A stretch of 64,000 bases of DNA from RUG563 sp045589355. GTDB taxonomy: Bacteria > Bacillota > Clostridia > Christensenellales > Aristaeellaceae. Each line of letters begins with the position of its first letter. The stretch's first letter is position 1. A model generated the notes under the pieces. The model was not told the origin of the DNA, made no database searches, and saw only the letters and a program-made list of their open reading frames with translations. Below are positions 52,577 to 61,224 of this stretch, one piece after another. Position numbers and translations under genes: made by a program. Location of the stretch: positions 25,552-89,551 of the forward strand of contig JAZNOW010000019.1 in NCBI GenBank assembly GCA_045589355.1. The letters are read 5' to 3'.

Positions 52577-53494
52577 ATGAAGAAAATGCTTTTTGCGGCG
52601 GTGATGCTGCTTTGCCTGCTGGTTGGCTGTGCCGCCATGGCGGAAGAAATCACTTTTCAGGGGAAATTCACCTGCGACGTGAATGCCGGGGAGATTGACC
52701 TTGGCAAAGTGCGGGTGGAGGATATGGATGCGTTCATCCAGTTTCTGCGGAAGATGCCCCACCTGAAAAAGGTGGACATGTTCAACACCAACATGTATCC
52801 CAAGGATATTGACAAGCTGGCAGCTGCTTTCCCGGACGTGGAATTTGGCTGGACCATGCGCATCGGCGACCATTGGGTGCGCACCGATGCCACCGCTTTT
52901 TCCACCCTGCACAACAACCGCTCTCCCCAGCATACCGAAAAGCAGTTTCAGTACCTGAAATACTGCAAGAACCTGCTGGCCCTGGATATCGGCCACAACC
53001 AGGTGAAGGACCTTTCCTTCCTCTACGACCTGCCCAACCTGAAGGTGCTCATCCTGGCCTGCCAGATCGACCTGCACGATATCACACCGGTGGGCAGTCT
53101 GAAGAACCTGGAATACCTGGAGCTGTTCAAAAATGATATTCACGATATTTCCTGCCTGAAGAACTGTACAAACCTCATCGACCTGAACATCTGCTTCAAC
53201 CGCGTGAAGGACTGGACGCCCCTTCACGGCCTGAACAAGTTGGAAAGGCTGTGGCTTTTCAACAGCAACAACTGGTCCGACGAATACCCGGTGGATGCGC
53301 AGGTGGTGCGGGATTTGAAAACAGCTCTGCCCCAATGCCATGTGGACGAAAAATCCTACTCCACCCTGGGCGGCTGGCGGGAACATGAACGCTATTATGT
53401 GATCTACCACATGTTCAAGTACGGCGAATATATTCCCTTTGACCGGGGAGCCGAGATCATGGCCCTGTACCCCGACGGGATCCACCTGAACTGA
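52577..53494 (+). CDS. Leucine-rich-repeat lipoprotein
   Basis: 305 residues. The signal MKKMLFAAVMLLCLLVGC has a good lipobox (LVGC, Cys18), so it is probably surface-anchored. Residues 135-240 hold about five LRR units of the internalin type (LLALDIGHNQVKDLSFLYDL, LEYLELFKNDIHDIS, LIDLNICFNRVKDWTPLHG). LRRs bind proteins or glycans; cap domains lie on both sides. Co-transcribed with the CapA-like gene 13 nt upstream; AAAGGAG precedes ATG 52577, chosen over an open frame starting at 52511. Partner unknown. Confidence 0.88.
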   Translation: MKKMLFAAVMLLCLLVGCAAMAEEITFQGKFTCDVNAGEIDLGKVRVEDMDAFIQFLRKMPHLKKVDMFNTNMYPKDIDKLAAAFPDVEFGWTMRIGDHWVRTDATAFSTLHNNRSPQHTEKQFQYLKYCKNLLALDIGHNQVKDLSFLYDLPNLKVLILACQIDLHDITPVGSLKNLEYLELFKNDIHDISCLKNCTNLIDLNICFNRVKDWTPLHGLNKLERLWLFNSNNWSDEYPVDAQVVRDLKTALPQCHVDEKSYSTLGGWREHERYYVIYHMFKYGEYIPFDRGAEIMALYPDGIHLN

Positions 53495-53499
53495 AAGAA

Positions 53500-53533
53500 A
53501 AACACACAGCCCGGATTGGACTGTGTGTTTTAT
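53500..53533. terminator. Terminator between convergent genes
   Basis: AAACACACAG (53500-53509) and CTGTGTGTTT (53521-53530) pair exactly; A- and T-rich flanks allow use in both directions. Confidence 0.8.
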
Positions 53534-53541
53534 TGTTGCGG

Positions 53542-54492
53542 TCAGGCCGGCTTTTTTTTCAGGCGCCGGGATGCGAAGGCGTACAGCGCGCCGATGCACA
53601 CCAGCATCACGATCATCAGCACATAGCATGCATCGGGGGGCAATTCCAGCCCGAAGAGGTACTTGTTGTCCAGCATGAACAGAAGATCCACCGTTACCAG
53701 CATGGCAAGGGAAGTGAGCGCCAGGGGCAGGAAACGATGCTCTGTGCCCTTTGCCTTTTTGCAGGTCATGAGCATGATGCCAAATACGATTCCGGCGCAC
53801 AGCACCTGTTCCAGCCGCAGAAAACCCAGCTTGGGGTGGCTCCAGTGCATGTAGCTGCCCAGCAGCTGCTCGCAGAAAATCTGGGGCAGGGCCAGGAAGA
53901 AAAGGGTGTGGGTGAAGGTGCGTCCGGCTTTGGGATCGGCGTTTTTGTAATGGAGGAAGGCGAAAACGGCGCATCCGAGGGCGCAGGCACATTCCAGCAT
54001 GAAAACGGCATACAGCCAGCAGTACATCATTTCGTTTTCGATGGCCAGGGGGAAGAAGCAATGGGCTTCGTTCTCCACAAAATCCCCTACGCCCACCATG
54101 CTCATCCGGTCCAGGAAATAGGTGCCGAGCCGGACGATGGCTGCCATCAGCGCACCGCAGGGGGCAAAGGCGTTCAATACCGGCAGGGCCTGCTGCTTTG
54201 TCATTTTTGCCGCCAGCCATACCGCCAGCACCACCCCGGCACAGCCGGTCACAAAGGAAAACTCGGCAGGCTGGGTGCGCAGGAATGCGGCAAGGCCGTA
54301 ATTGTCAAATTGCTCGGAGGCCTTCAGCAGCACATAACCGGCCTTGCTCATCACCGTACCCAGCACAAGGCCCAGGGGAAGGGAGCAAAGGGCGGGCAAG
54401 GGGGACAGCTTTTTGCCGTTCAGCGTCCATGCAAACAGACCGGTGCAGAATATTGCACCGATCAGCAGAAAGAGAAGATAGGATGTGGTCAT
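53542..54492 (-). CDS. Lgt-like (prolipoprotein diacylglyceryl transferase family) membrane protein
   Basis: 316 residues, eight or so helices. The region FVTGCAGVVLAVWLAAK ... VLNAFAPCGALMAAIVRLGTYFLDRM ... VENE resembles the core of Lgt (GxxxG helix, APxxA, RxGxF, N/GE), which adds diacylglycerol to lipoprotein cysteines. The essential His of the HGG loop of Lgt is not visible, so activity is doubtful; it may be a family variant. It follows the phosphodiester-glycosidase gene by 14 nt on the same strand. ATG 54492. Confidence 0.6.
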   Translation of the reverse strand: MTTSYLLFLLIGAIFCTGLFAWTLNGKKLSPLPALCSLPLGLVLGTVMSKAGYVLLKASEQFDNYGLAAFLRTQPAEFSFVTGCAGVVLAVWLAAKMTKQQALPVLNAFAPCGALMAAIVRLGTYFLDRMSMVGVGDFVENEAHCFFPLAIENEMMYCWLYAVFMLECACALGCAVFAFLHYKNADPKAGRTFTHTLFFLALPQIFCEQLLGSYMHWSHPKLGFLRLEQVLCAGIVFGIMLMTCKKAKGTEHRFLPLALTSLAMLVTVDLLFMLDNKYLFGLELPPDACYVLMIVMLVCIGALYAFASRRLKKKPA

Positions 54493-54506
54493 GTTCCGTC
54501 GCTTCC

Positions 54507-55397
54507 TTATTTACCGTCCCAGGCAGAGGCGAAATAGATCAGGTCGCTGATGTCCCGGGTATTTTTGTTTTCTTTGTCGTTGATTTTCTGGCCGTTGAAG
54601 ATCATCATGGTGGAATCGCCGCCGTCCAGGTTATAGGCGGTCTGCGCCCCCAGTTCCTGTGCCAGCAGGGCGAACTGGGCAAGCGTCATGCCTTCGGAAC
54701 CGCGAAGGGGGCCGGCGCAGCAAAGGGCCATGTATTCCAGTTCGCCGGTCTGGGCGATGCACATGCGCTGGCGCTTGCTTTCGGGGGCCAGCCAGTAGCT
54801 GGCTTCCAGGGTACCAAGTTCTCCGTCGATCACCAGGGCGGGGCCGAAGTGGAACACGTTGATCAGCTTTTTGCCGTTCAGGGTATCGGTCATGGTGTTG
54901 CGGTCCGGCGTGAGGAGAATGTGGAAATCGCCGTTTTCGTCAATGGCCAGCACGTCCCTTTCGGCCCGCAGCTTGTTGCGGAATTCCTTGCCCTGCCGCA
55001 GGATGTAGCCGTACTGGTAGTAGGAATAATAGTCTCCGTTGATGGCCAGCACGGCGTTCTGCCGGCGGGCGATGAAGAGGCCTTTGGAGGTATAATCGTT
55101 TTCAAAGCCGGCAGCGGCGGCGGTGCGCAGCTGGGAAGGATGGCCGATTTTGATGCGGGCCAGCCAATAATCGCAGTTGTCCTTGCGCCCGGTTTCAATG
55201 ACCACATGAAGGGTGGGGTCCTGATACTCGGTATCGCTGATGTAGTTGGAAGGGGAAGGGGCTTTGCCGGGGGTAAAGTCCACCGGCAGGCTGTATACCG
55301 TTTCGGCACAGGCCGCACCGGCAAAAAGGAGCATCACCAGCAGGGAAAACACAACGGTTTTGAATAAGCGCAAGTATATTTCAGCCCTTTCGTGCAT
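54507..55397 (-). CDS. NAGPA-type phosphodiester glycosidase domain protein, secreted
   Basis: 296 residues. A signal peptide with N-terminal charged extension ends GAACA (about 31). The domain has LAINGDYYSYYQYG, FHFGPALVIDGE and TAYNLDGGDSTMMIFN, the hallmark blocks of PF09992 proteins, relatives of the enzyme that uncovers mannose-6-phosphate by removing N-acetylglucosamine. Bacterial members act on envelope or exopolysaccharide phosphodiesters. It leads an operon with the Lgt-like gene. The target is unknown. Confidence 0.9.
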   Translation of the reverse strand: MHERAEIYLRLFKTVVFSLLVMLLFAGAACAETVYSLPVDFTPGKAPSPSNYISDTEYQDPTLHVVIETGRKDNCDYWLARIKIGHPSQLRTAAAAGFENDYTSKGLFIARRQNAVLAINGDYYSYYQYGYILRQGKEFRNKLRAERDVLAIDENGDFHILLTPDRNTMTDTLNGKKLINVFHFGPALVIDGELGTLEASYWLAPESKRQRMCIAQTGELEYMALCCAGPLRGSEGMTLAQFALLAQELGAQTAYNLDGGDSTMMIFNGQKINDKENKNTRDISDLIYFASAWDGK

Positions 55398-55508
55398 ATC
55401 TTAACCAGTTTATTGTATCGGAAGAAGCAGGGGATGTCAACTGAAAAGCCATGAAAAGAAAGGGAAATTTGTGTTGCAAAAGAAAGTGAAAAATATCACA
55501 ATTTGTGC

Positions 55509-55537
55509 TTGACAAAGTGAAAAGAATGGTGTATTAT
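55509..55537 (+). promoter_or_regulatory. tRNA-Lys promoter
   Basis: Consensus TTGACA (55509-55514), 17-nt spacer, TATTAT (55532-55537), 21 nt before the tRNA. Confidence 0.8.
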
Positions 55538-55558
55538 ATTCCCTGTTCGAAAGAACAT

Positions 55559-55634
55559 GCACCATTAGCTCAGTTGGTAGAGCACCTGACTCTTAATCAG
55601 GGTGTCCCGGGTTCGAGTCCCTGATGGTGCACCA
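55559..55634 (+). tRNA. tRNA-Lys (anticodon CTT)
   Basis: 76 nt with encoded CCA. Acceptor GCACCAT/ATGGTGC, D-arm AGCTCAGTTGGTAGAGC, anticodon stem CCTGA/TCAGG around CTCTTAA, T-loop TTCGAGT. Confidence 0.95.
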
Positions 55635-55733
55635 GAAAGAAGCACTTGCAGCAGCAGGTGCTTTTTTGTCACCCTTCTGCGCCCGGTTCATAGAATGGAA
55701 GTGGGCCCAGCGCCCGAAGAAGGGATGATCGAC

Positions 55734-56003
55734 ATGCATTGCAATCACCAGTCCACGCGAAACGCGGCTTCCTGCCGTTTGAATATGCAAAGCAATTACC
55801 AGCCCGCCACCTGGGTGCGCACCGGCTGCCCCTGGGAAAGCGCCGGCTTTGACTGGCTGGCCGGCCTGCAGGCCTATGCCCGGCAGCAGTGCGGCTGCCA
55901 GGAGGAAGCGGCAGAATATAACCTGACTTGCGACGAATGCCGCCGGGTGGTGCGGTACCTGATGTATCTGGTATACCTTCTTTCCCGGCAAAACCGGCAG
56001 TAA
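55734..56003 (+). CDS. Small Cys-rich protein of unknown function
   Basis: 89 residues, no family recognised. It has seven Cys, including CGC and TCDEC in the C-terminal half, then a hydrophobic end RYLMYLVYLLSRQNRQ. AGAAGGG lies about 10 nt before ATG 55734; an ATG three codons earlier is possible. It sits 100 nt after tRNA-Lys with no clear promoter of its own and is closed by a terminator, so it might ride on tRNA readthrough. The coding case is moderate: the frame is open upstream through the tRNA as well. Confidence 0.5.
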   Translation: MHCNHQSTRNAASCRLNMQSNYQPATWVRTGCPWESAGFDWLAGLQAYARQQCGCQEEAAEYNLTCDECRRVVRYLMYLVYLLSRQNRQ

Positions 56004-56015
56004 CCAATGAAAAAA

Positions 56016-56043
56016 GCCCTGTCTTCCGTTTGGAAGGCAGGGC
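56016..56043. terminator. Terminator between convergent genes
   Basis: GCCCTGtCTTCC (56016-56027) pairs with GGAAGgCAGGGC (56032-56043), one mismatch, loop GTTT; A6 on the left serves the minus strand, T-rich on the right. Confidence 0.8.
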
Positions 56044-56100
56044 ATTCTTTTTCCGTGGCATCAGCCGAAACCACCGCAGCTGCCGGAAAGGATTCAACGA

Positions 56101-56334
56101 TCAGGGACGGCGGAATACCAGCATGTTGAAGGTGACCTGAGAACCCTTATCGCCCAGCAGGGCGGCCAGACAACCGGGCTGACGGATGACGGGGATTTCC
56201 TGGATGAAAGCCAGTTCCCAGCCATCAACGGCATGGCGCTGGATGATGTTGGCGTATTCGTTGACGGCCTTGTCATAGCTGTCTTTTGCACCGATGGTGA
56301 GAGCGGCGGGGCCTGCTACTGTTTTGTACTGCAT
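56101..56334 (-). CDS. Small DUF4177-like protein
   Basis: 77 residues, beginning MQYKTVAGPAALTIG and containing GWELAFIQEIPVI and a final FNMLVFRRP. The order beta strand, helix (YDKAVNEYANIIQRHA), GWEL, strand resembles the DUF4177 family of small alpha/beta proteins with unknown role. Cytoplasmic; no motif suggests catalysis. GAGG lies about 6 nt before ATG 56334. It follows the YidD gene on the same strand by about 40 nt. Confidence 0.7.
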   Translation of the reverse strand: MQYKTVAGPAALTIGAKDSYDKAVNEYANIIQRHAVDGWELAFIQEIPVIRQPGCLAALLGDKGSQVTFNMLVFRRP

Positions 56335-56374
56335 AATTTACCTCCGTTGTACGATGATTCATTTTTTCTATTTA

Positions 56375-56578
56375 TTAAGGGTAATCGATTCCGCCGTTGG
56401 GTGGTTTGCAACGGAGAAGACGGGCGATTCCCTTATATACGCCTTTGATGCAGCCATATTTTTCGATGGCCAGAATCATATACTCAGAACAGCTGGGCTC
56501 AAACAGGCAGGAAGCGCGCAGCTGGGGCGATGCATGTCTTTGGTAAAAACGCACAAGCGAAATGAGAAAACGTTTCAT
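56375..56578 (-). CDS. yidD: YidD, membrane protein insertion efficiency factor
   Basis: 67 residues from ATG 56578. LVRFYQRHASPQL, CLFEPSCSEYMILAIEKYG and GIARLLRCKPPNGGIDYP match YidD almost throughout, including the three conserved Cys. YidD is an amphipathic peripheral membrane protein that aids YidC-dependent insertion. In many genomes it sits in rpmH-rnpA-yidD-yidC; here it is alone. A GTG five codons upstream is an alternative start. Confidence 0.9.
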   Translation of the reverse strand: MKRFLISLVRFYQRHASPQLRASCLFEPSCSEYMILAIEKYGCIKGVYKGIARLLRCKPPNGGIDYP

Positions 56579-56711
56579 ATCAGAAGAATACACCTTTTGT
56601 AAATCGAAATAGATAAACCAATCTTATGTACTGCTAGTTTGTTGGCATTATTATACAGTGCAGATGGAAAAAAGTCAAGGCGAACGGACGGAGTTTGGAA
56701 AAACGTAATAA

Positions 56712-57500
56712 TCAGGGCAGAATTCGCAGGATGTTGCCGCTGAAAATCTTGTTCAGTGCTTCATCGGAAAGGCCCAGGGACAAAAGCATTTCGATTTCTT
56801 TGCCCACATGCCACATGGGGTAATCGCTGCCAAAGAGGATACGGTCTTCGCCGAAAAGATCAAACAGCTCCAGCACCCGTTCCTTTTCCACGGCAAAGAA
56901 GGTGGAGGAGCAATCCACATACACGTTGGTGTCCTTCAGGCACCGGGCGGCCATATCCCATTCGCTGTAGCCGCCCATGTGGGCGCAAATCAGCGTAAGG
57001 TCGGGGAATTTATCCAGAATGCGGGGCACCATATCGGGATTGGAGTAATGGTAGCGCTTGTCGCCGGTGTGCAGCAGCATGGGGCATACCCCCTGGCAGG
57101 CGGCGTACATTTTGTTGCAGATATCGTCATCCAGGGCAAATTTCTGCATATCGGGGTGCAGCTTCACGCCCTTGAGCCCCATTTCCAGGCAGCGTTCCAC
57201 TTCGGCCCGGGGGTCTTCCATGCCGGGGTGCAGCGTCATCAGGCCCATGAACTGATCGGGGTGGGCCTGGACGGTTGTGTGGATGAAGTTGTTGATATTG
57301 GCCACCCGGTCCGGCGTGAGGGCGGCGGAGCAGATCAGGCTCTGGCTGACGCCCGATTCTTCCATCACGTTCAGCAGGGTGGACACGCTGCCGTCCAGGC
57401 TCATGTTGATATCGTAAAACTTGCCGATGCTGTCGGCAGCTTTCTGGGCAATTTTGTCGGGGTAGACATGGGTGTGGCTGTCAATGATGCGGTATTGCAT
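56712..57500 (-). CDS. Amidohydrolase family protein (Amidohydro_2)
   Basis: 262 residues. IDSHTHVYPDK supplies the HxH metal pair, KLHPD, LLHTGD, CAHMGG and the late FGSDYPMWH the remaining barrel-end ligands. PF04909 enzymes hydrolyse or decarboxylate lactones and aromatic or sugar acids. ATG 57500 follows AAAGGAG by 7 nt. The gene comes 13 nt after the YlmH-like gene on the same strand. A lactonase acting with the sugar-acid genes at 32-36 kb is possible but distance gives no support. Confidence 0.85.
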   Translation of the reverse strand: MQYRIIDSHTHVYPDKIAQKAADSIGKFYDINMSLDGSVSTLLNVMEESGVSQSLICSAALTPDRVANINNFIHTTVQAHPDQFMGLMTLHPGMEDPRAEVERCLEMGLKGVKLHPDMQKFALDDDICNKMYAACQGVCPMLLHTGDKRYHYSNPDMVPRILDKFPDLTLICAHMGGYSEWDMAARCLKDTNVYVDCSSTFFAVEKERVLELFDLFGEDRILFGSDYPMWHVGKEIEMLLSLGLSDEALNKIFSGNILRILP

Positions 57501-57513
57501 GGGGCGCTCCTTT

Positions 57514-58263
57514 TTATACATAGATTTCAACGACGGTGTTGCACTTGCCTTTCTTGCTCAGGCTGTCCACGCCCACATAGCGCATGCGGCCGTATCCCCG
57601 GACGGAGATCACCTGGCCGGCTTTGGGGGTGTAGCCGGGGCTGGGGCACATTTTGCCATCCACAAAAATGCGGCCCATGGGGAACAGGGCCTGGGCGTCG
57701 CCGCGGCTCATTTTGAACACATGGGCCACCAGCGCGTCAACGCGTTCGGAGGATAACTGCACCACTTTCCTCTCCGTACGGAACAGTTCGCCGTCCGGCG
57801 GGGCCTGCGTTATTTCACAGGAGATGGTGGTGCGCTTTACCTGGGTCAGGTTGTGGCAGATATAATCCGCAATGCGCTCGTGGCAGAAAAGATAGGCGCA
57901 GTTTTCTCTTACAATAATATCGCCCAGCATTTCCCGTTCCATGCCAAGGGCCATCAGCGATCCCAGAAAATCCCGGTGGGTCAGCGGATCGGCAAACTTT
58001 TTGCTGACGGGGGCAAGGCGGAGGCAGGCAATGGGGAAGGGCATTTCGTAGCCGCACATATCTTCATTGCCAAAGGAGAGCATCTGCCTTTCACACCCTT
58101 GGGCGCCTCCAAACAGCCGCCAGGGTACCCGGGGAAGGGAGGGCAGCGCTTCCTTGAAAAGGGAAAGGCCGTGCAAATCCAGAAAGGGGGTGAAGACATA
58201 GGTCCCGTTGCTCCAGGCGCGTTCTGCCAATTCCGCAAAGCGCTTTTTTTCCTGATTATCCAT
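57514..58263 (-). CDS. YlmH-like S4-domain RNA-binding protein
   Basis: 249 residues. The N-terminal two-thirds (FLDLHGLSLFKEAL; RLAPVSKKFADPLTHRDFLGSLMALGMEREMLGDIIV) matches YlmH, and residues 180-249 form an S4 RNA-binding domain (LSSERVDALVAHVFKMSRGDAQALFPMGRIFVDG). YlmH relatives act on stalled large ribosomal subunits, a tRNA-peptide rescue step. It usually lies in the sepF-ylmG-ylmH-divIVA cluster; here it is apart from those. AAGGAGGG precedes ATG 58263. Confidence 0.88.
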   Translation of the reverse strand: MDNQEKKRFAELAERAWSNGTYVFTPFLDLHGLSLFKEALPSLPRVPWRLFGGAQGCERQMLSFGNEDMCGYEMPFPIACLRLAPVSKKFADPLTHRDFLGSLMALGMEREMLGDIIVRENCAYLFCHERIADYICHNLTQVKRTTISCEITQAPPDGELFRTERKVVQLSSERVDALVAHVFKMSRGDAQALFPMGRIFVDGKMCPSPGYTPKAGQVISVRGYGRMRYVGVDSLSKKGKCNTVVEIYV

Positions 58264-58352
58264 GGCGCACCCCTCCTTTCATATCGAAAAATTATAGCAT
58301 AATTGCCTTCTATGCGCAAGAAAAGAACGAAGGGAGAACAGCGGACGGAAGA

Positions 58353-58380
58353 TTGACTGCCGTGGGTTTGAAGGTATAAT
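58353..58380 (+). promoter_or_regulatory. Promoter of the 58433 secreted-protein gene
   Basis: TTGACT (58353-58358), 16-nt spacer, consensus TATAAT (58375-58380). Confidence 0.75.
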
Positions 58381-58432
58381 AAAACCGCAAAAAAGTTTCA
58401 TATTTTTATGGCGAACCGAGGAGGATAAATCT

Positions 58433-60310
58433 ATGAAAAAATGGCTGGTTCTGGCAGGTCTTCTGGTGCTGCTGCTTGGTGTTTGCACAGGCGCCCGGGC
58501 GGAAATGACGTTTGATTTTGATCAGGCGCCGGGCGAATGGAGCCGGGATGGGGACGTTTTTTCCTGGACCGGCAAATGGGCTTACGTCAGCACCAGAGAA
58601 GGCTGGATGGACAATAACTCCGTCTTTATTACCGCTGATGGCGCAGTGAAGCTGAGCGTGCGGGGGACGGAGGTTGGCAAGACATACCATGTGGCTGCTT
58701 TTGTTCCCCGCGGAGACGGAACCTATGGCTCCGTGTACGACGTTTCTCATCCGGTGGAAGGCGCGCTTCATTCCGTGGGCGTTCTGCATGACATGCTGGT
58801 ATTGCCGTCCCCCGGTCTGTATAAAGGGATTGTGGTGATGGTGGTCTGCGACGACGGCCAGGTGCTGGAGCACACTTTTGACGTGCTGTTTGACGGCGGC
58901 GTTAACAAGGCAAGCGATGAATACCTGGTCGCCCCCTCCGAACGGTTCTATACGAAACTGGGAGACGGTGTGCTGGCAATGGATGAGGGTTATCTGTTTT
59001 GCCGGCAAGATTCGAAAAAAACTGTGCCCAAGGAAGGCCTCCGTATTCTGGTGGATGACCGGGAAAACACCGTTTATTCCGGCCATGGCAGAATGAACAA
59101 ATTCTATGTGCAATTTGCCATGCACAAGAACATGGATTTTTCCCGGGGTTTTTCCGTTATGGCAACACTGACGGAAGTGGCAACGGGAAAATCCTTCATT
59201 TCAACCGATGTGGTCTCCTATGACGATATCATGTATGCCCTTTCAACCGGCGAAGACTTGTATTCCGATAAGAAGAAGTGGGAGGAATCAAAGCACTTCT
59301 GGAGCGTTGTTGTGGATTTGCCCACCTACTGGAATGAAGGGGAATATGAGCTGAAGGTGGAAGTGACCGGCGCCGGGGAAGATACTGTCCGGGTGAAGCT
59401 GAAGAAGGAACTGGATCCGGCACCGTATTTTGCCAAATGCTGTCCCCAGCTGGCGGAGCTGTGTATCGACTTTAGCCAGGAATTGAGCGACCGCTGGAAC
59501 GAGAACGGGACGGTTTATTTTTCGAAGCAGGGCTTTTTCCATCTTACGGTACGGAACGTGGAATGCGGGGAAGACTATTATGCCCTTTTGCAGTACACCA
59601 CGCCGGAGGGGGAAATCTTTTCCCAATACCGCGCCCTGATCCCGAGCGGAAGAAGTGCATACGAAAATTTCCAGATCGCCAGCGTGGCGGGAACCTATAA
59701 GGATATCCGCCTGACCGTGGCGGGCGCCGGAAAAGTGATCACCCACACTTTTGATATGAAAGTAGAAACCACTGTGGATAAAAACAATCCCCAGGGCCTT
59801 GTGTTTGGCGTGGACGAGTGGATGAAGCCTTTGAATTTCATGGGTGAAAGCTGGCTTGGCCTGGAGGATTATCAGACGGAATCCGGCTTCTTTGTGCCAG
59901 CTCCCTTGCCCGGGGCGTATCAGGTGACGCCGGCGGATTATTATAGTCTGTATTTCCATCTGGCCTTCAATGACGAACCGGAAGGGGAAACGCTGCTCAT
60001 CTGGCTGATCCGGGCAGAAGATGCGGGAAAGCCGCCGGAAGAATGTGCGCTCTTTGGAAAGAGCTGGACGCTGCATACACCCTATGGCGATGTGGAGGCA
60101 GACGCAGGCTGGCGCGGCATGGACAGGGTGTATCGCAAGCGGGAAGGGATCGACGTCTACAAGATTCCGGGAAATATTCCCTCCGGGGATTATCAATGGA
60201 TTGTGCAGTTGGGCGACAAAACCGAACTGGTCGATTTTACCCTTGAGGTGATCGACGAGAAAACGGTGCTGGAGGCCATTGAGCAGGCGTCCGGCAAGAA
60301 TGAAGCATAA
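58433..60310 (+). CDS. Large secreted protein of unknown function
   Basis: 625 residues; no family recognised. The signal peptide ends GARA (about 23). The mature chain is beta-rich and seems to repeat a 140-170 residue module: KLSVRGTEVGKTYHVAAFVP near 60 and HLTVRNVECGEDYYALLQYT near 370, each followed by IYKGIVVMV/TYKDIRLTV and a HTFDVLFD / HTFDMKVE strand. The modules look like Ig-like sandwiches. There are no membrane tail and no sorting signal. Single gene with consensus promoter and terminator. AGGAGG precedes ATG 58433. Confidence 0.8.
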   Translation: MKKWLVLAGLLVLLLGVCTGARAEMTFDFDQAPGEWSRDGDVFSWTGKWAYVSTREGWMDNNSVFITADGAVKLSVRGTEVGKTYHVAAFVPRGDGTYGSVYDVSHPVEGALHSVGVLHDMLVLPSPGLYKGIVVMVVCDDGQVLEHTFDVLFDGGVNKASDEYLVAPSERFYTKLGDGVLAMDEGYLFCRQDSKKTVPKEGLRILVDDRENTVYSGHGRMNKFYVQFAMHKNMDFSRGFSVMATLTEVATGKSFISTDVVSYDDIMYALSTGEDLYSDKKKWEESKHFWSVVVDLPTYWNEGEYELKVEVTGAGEDTVRVKLKKELDPAPYFAKCCPQLAELCIDFSQELSDRWNENGTVYFSKQGFFHLTVRNVECGEDYYALLQYTTPEGEIFSQYRALIPSGRSAYENFQIASVAGTYKDIRLTVAGAGKVITHTFDMKVETTVDKNNPQGLVFGVDEWMKPLNFMGESWLGLEDYQTESGFFVPAPLPGAYQVTPADYYSLYFHLAFNDEPEGETLLIWLIRAEDAGKPPEECALFGKSWTLHTPYGDVEADAGWRGMDRVYRKREGIDVYKIPGNIPSGDYQWIVQLGDKTELVDFTLEVIDEKTVLEAIEQASGKNEA

Positions 60311-60346
60311 GAAGATATAGAAAGAATAAAAAGAAAAACGCTTTTG

Positions 60347-60375
60347 CGCCGCCTGTAAATTTGGCGGCGTTTTTC
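60347..60375 (+). terminator. Terminator of the secreted-protein gene
   Basis: CGCCGCC (60347-60353) pairs with GGCGGCG (60363-60369), followed by TTTTT. Confidence 0.8.
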
Positions 60376-60404
60376 TTGCGCTTTCTTTTGTTTCTTGGTA
60401 CAAT
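60376..60404 (+). promoter_or_regulatory. Promoter of the HAD-NUDIX-sigma operon
   Basis: TTGCGC (60376-60381), 17-nt spacer, TACAAT (60399-60404). Confidence 0.6.
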
Positions 60405-60435
60405 GGAAGGGCGAAAACAAAGGAGGCTTATCCAT

Positions 60436-61215
60436 ATGGAACAATTGCGCAGCAAAAAAGGTTTTTTGTGTGATATGGACGGTGTGATCTACCACGGCAA
60501 TCAGCTGCTGCCGGGGGTGAAGGAGTTTGTTTCCTGGCTGCAGGAAAACGATAAGCAGTTCCTGTTTCTGACCAATTCCAGCGAACGCAGCCCCCGGGAG
60601 CTGGCCCAGAAACTGAGCCGCATGGGCATGGATGTGGACGAAAGCCATTTTTATACCAGCGCCCTGGCCACGGCCAAATTCATCAGCAGCCAAAGCCCCC
60701 GCTGCACGGCGTACGTCATCGGCGCGCCGGGCCTGTTCAACGCCCTGTACGAAGCGGGCATCACCATGAACGACGTGAACCCGGATTATGTGATCGTGGG
60801 GGAAACCAGCAACTACAATTACGAAAGCATTCTCAAAGCGGTGCATTTTGTGCAGAAGGGCGCCCGGCTGATCGGCACCAATACCGATATGACCGGCCCT
60901 TCCGAAAAGGGCATCATTCCCGCCTGCCGGGCTCTTGTTTCGCCCATTGAGCTGACCACCGGCTGCAAGGCCTATTTTGTGGGCAAGCCCAATCCCCTTA
61001 TGATGCGCACGGGCCTGAAGCTGCTGGGCTGCCATTCCGGTGAAGCCGTAATGGTGGGGGACCGGATGGATACCGATATCGTGGCGGGCGTGGAAACGGG
61101 CCTGGATACGGTGCTGGTGCTCAGCGGCGTAACGGATGTGGACGAAATGAACCGCTTCCCTTATAGGCCCCATTATGTGCTGGGCGGCGTGGGCGAAATT
61201 CCGCCCCGGAAATAA
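60436..61215 (+). CDS. NagD-like HAD-superfamily phosphatase
   Basis: 259 residues. Motif I FLCDMDGVIYHG (D13, D15), motif II LTNSSE, the lysine in VGKPNPLMM and motif IV MVGDRMDTDIVAG are complete, with a type IIA cap between. NagD enzymes dephosphorylate nucleoside monophosphates or sugar phosphates. The first of four genes in close order (9, 11 and 3 nt gaps), ending in a sigma/anti-sigma pair. ATG 60436 follows AGGAGG by 9 nt. Confidence 0.92.
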   Translation: MEQLRSKKGFLCDMDGVIYHGNQLLPGVKEFVSWLQENDKQFLFLTNSSERSPRELAQKLSRMGMDVDESHFYTSALATAKFISSQSPRCTAYVIGAPGLFNALYEAGITMNDVNPDYVIVGETSNYNYESILKAVHFVQKGARLIGTNTDMTGPSEKGIIPACRALVSPIELTTGCKAYFVGKPNPLMMRTGLKLLGCHSGEAVMVGDRMDTDIVAGVETGLDTVLVLSGVTDVDEMNRFPYRPHYVLGGVGEIPPRK

Positions 61216-61224
61216 GGTGCTCCG

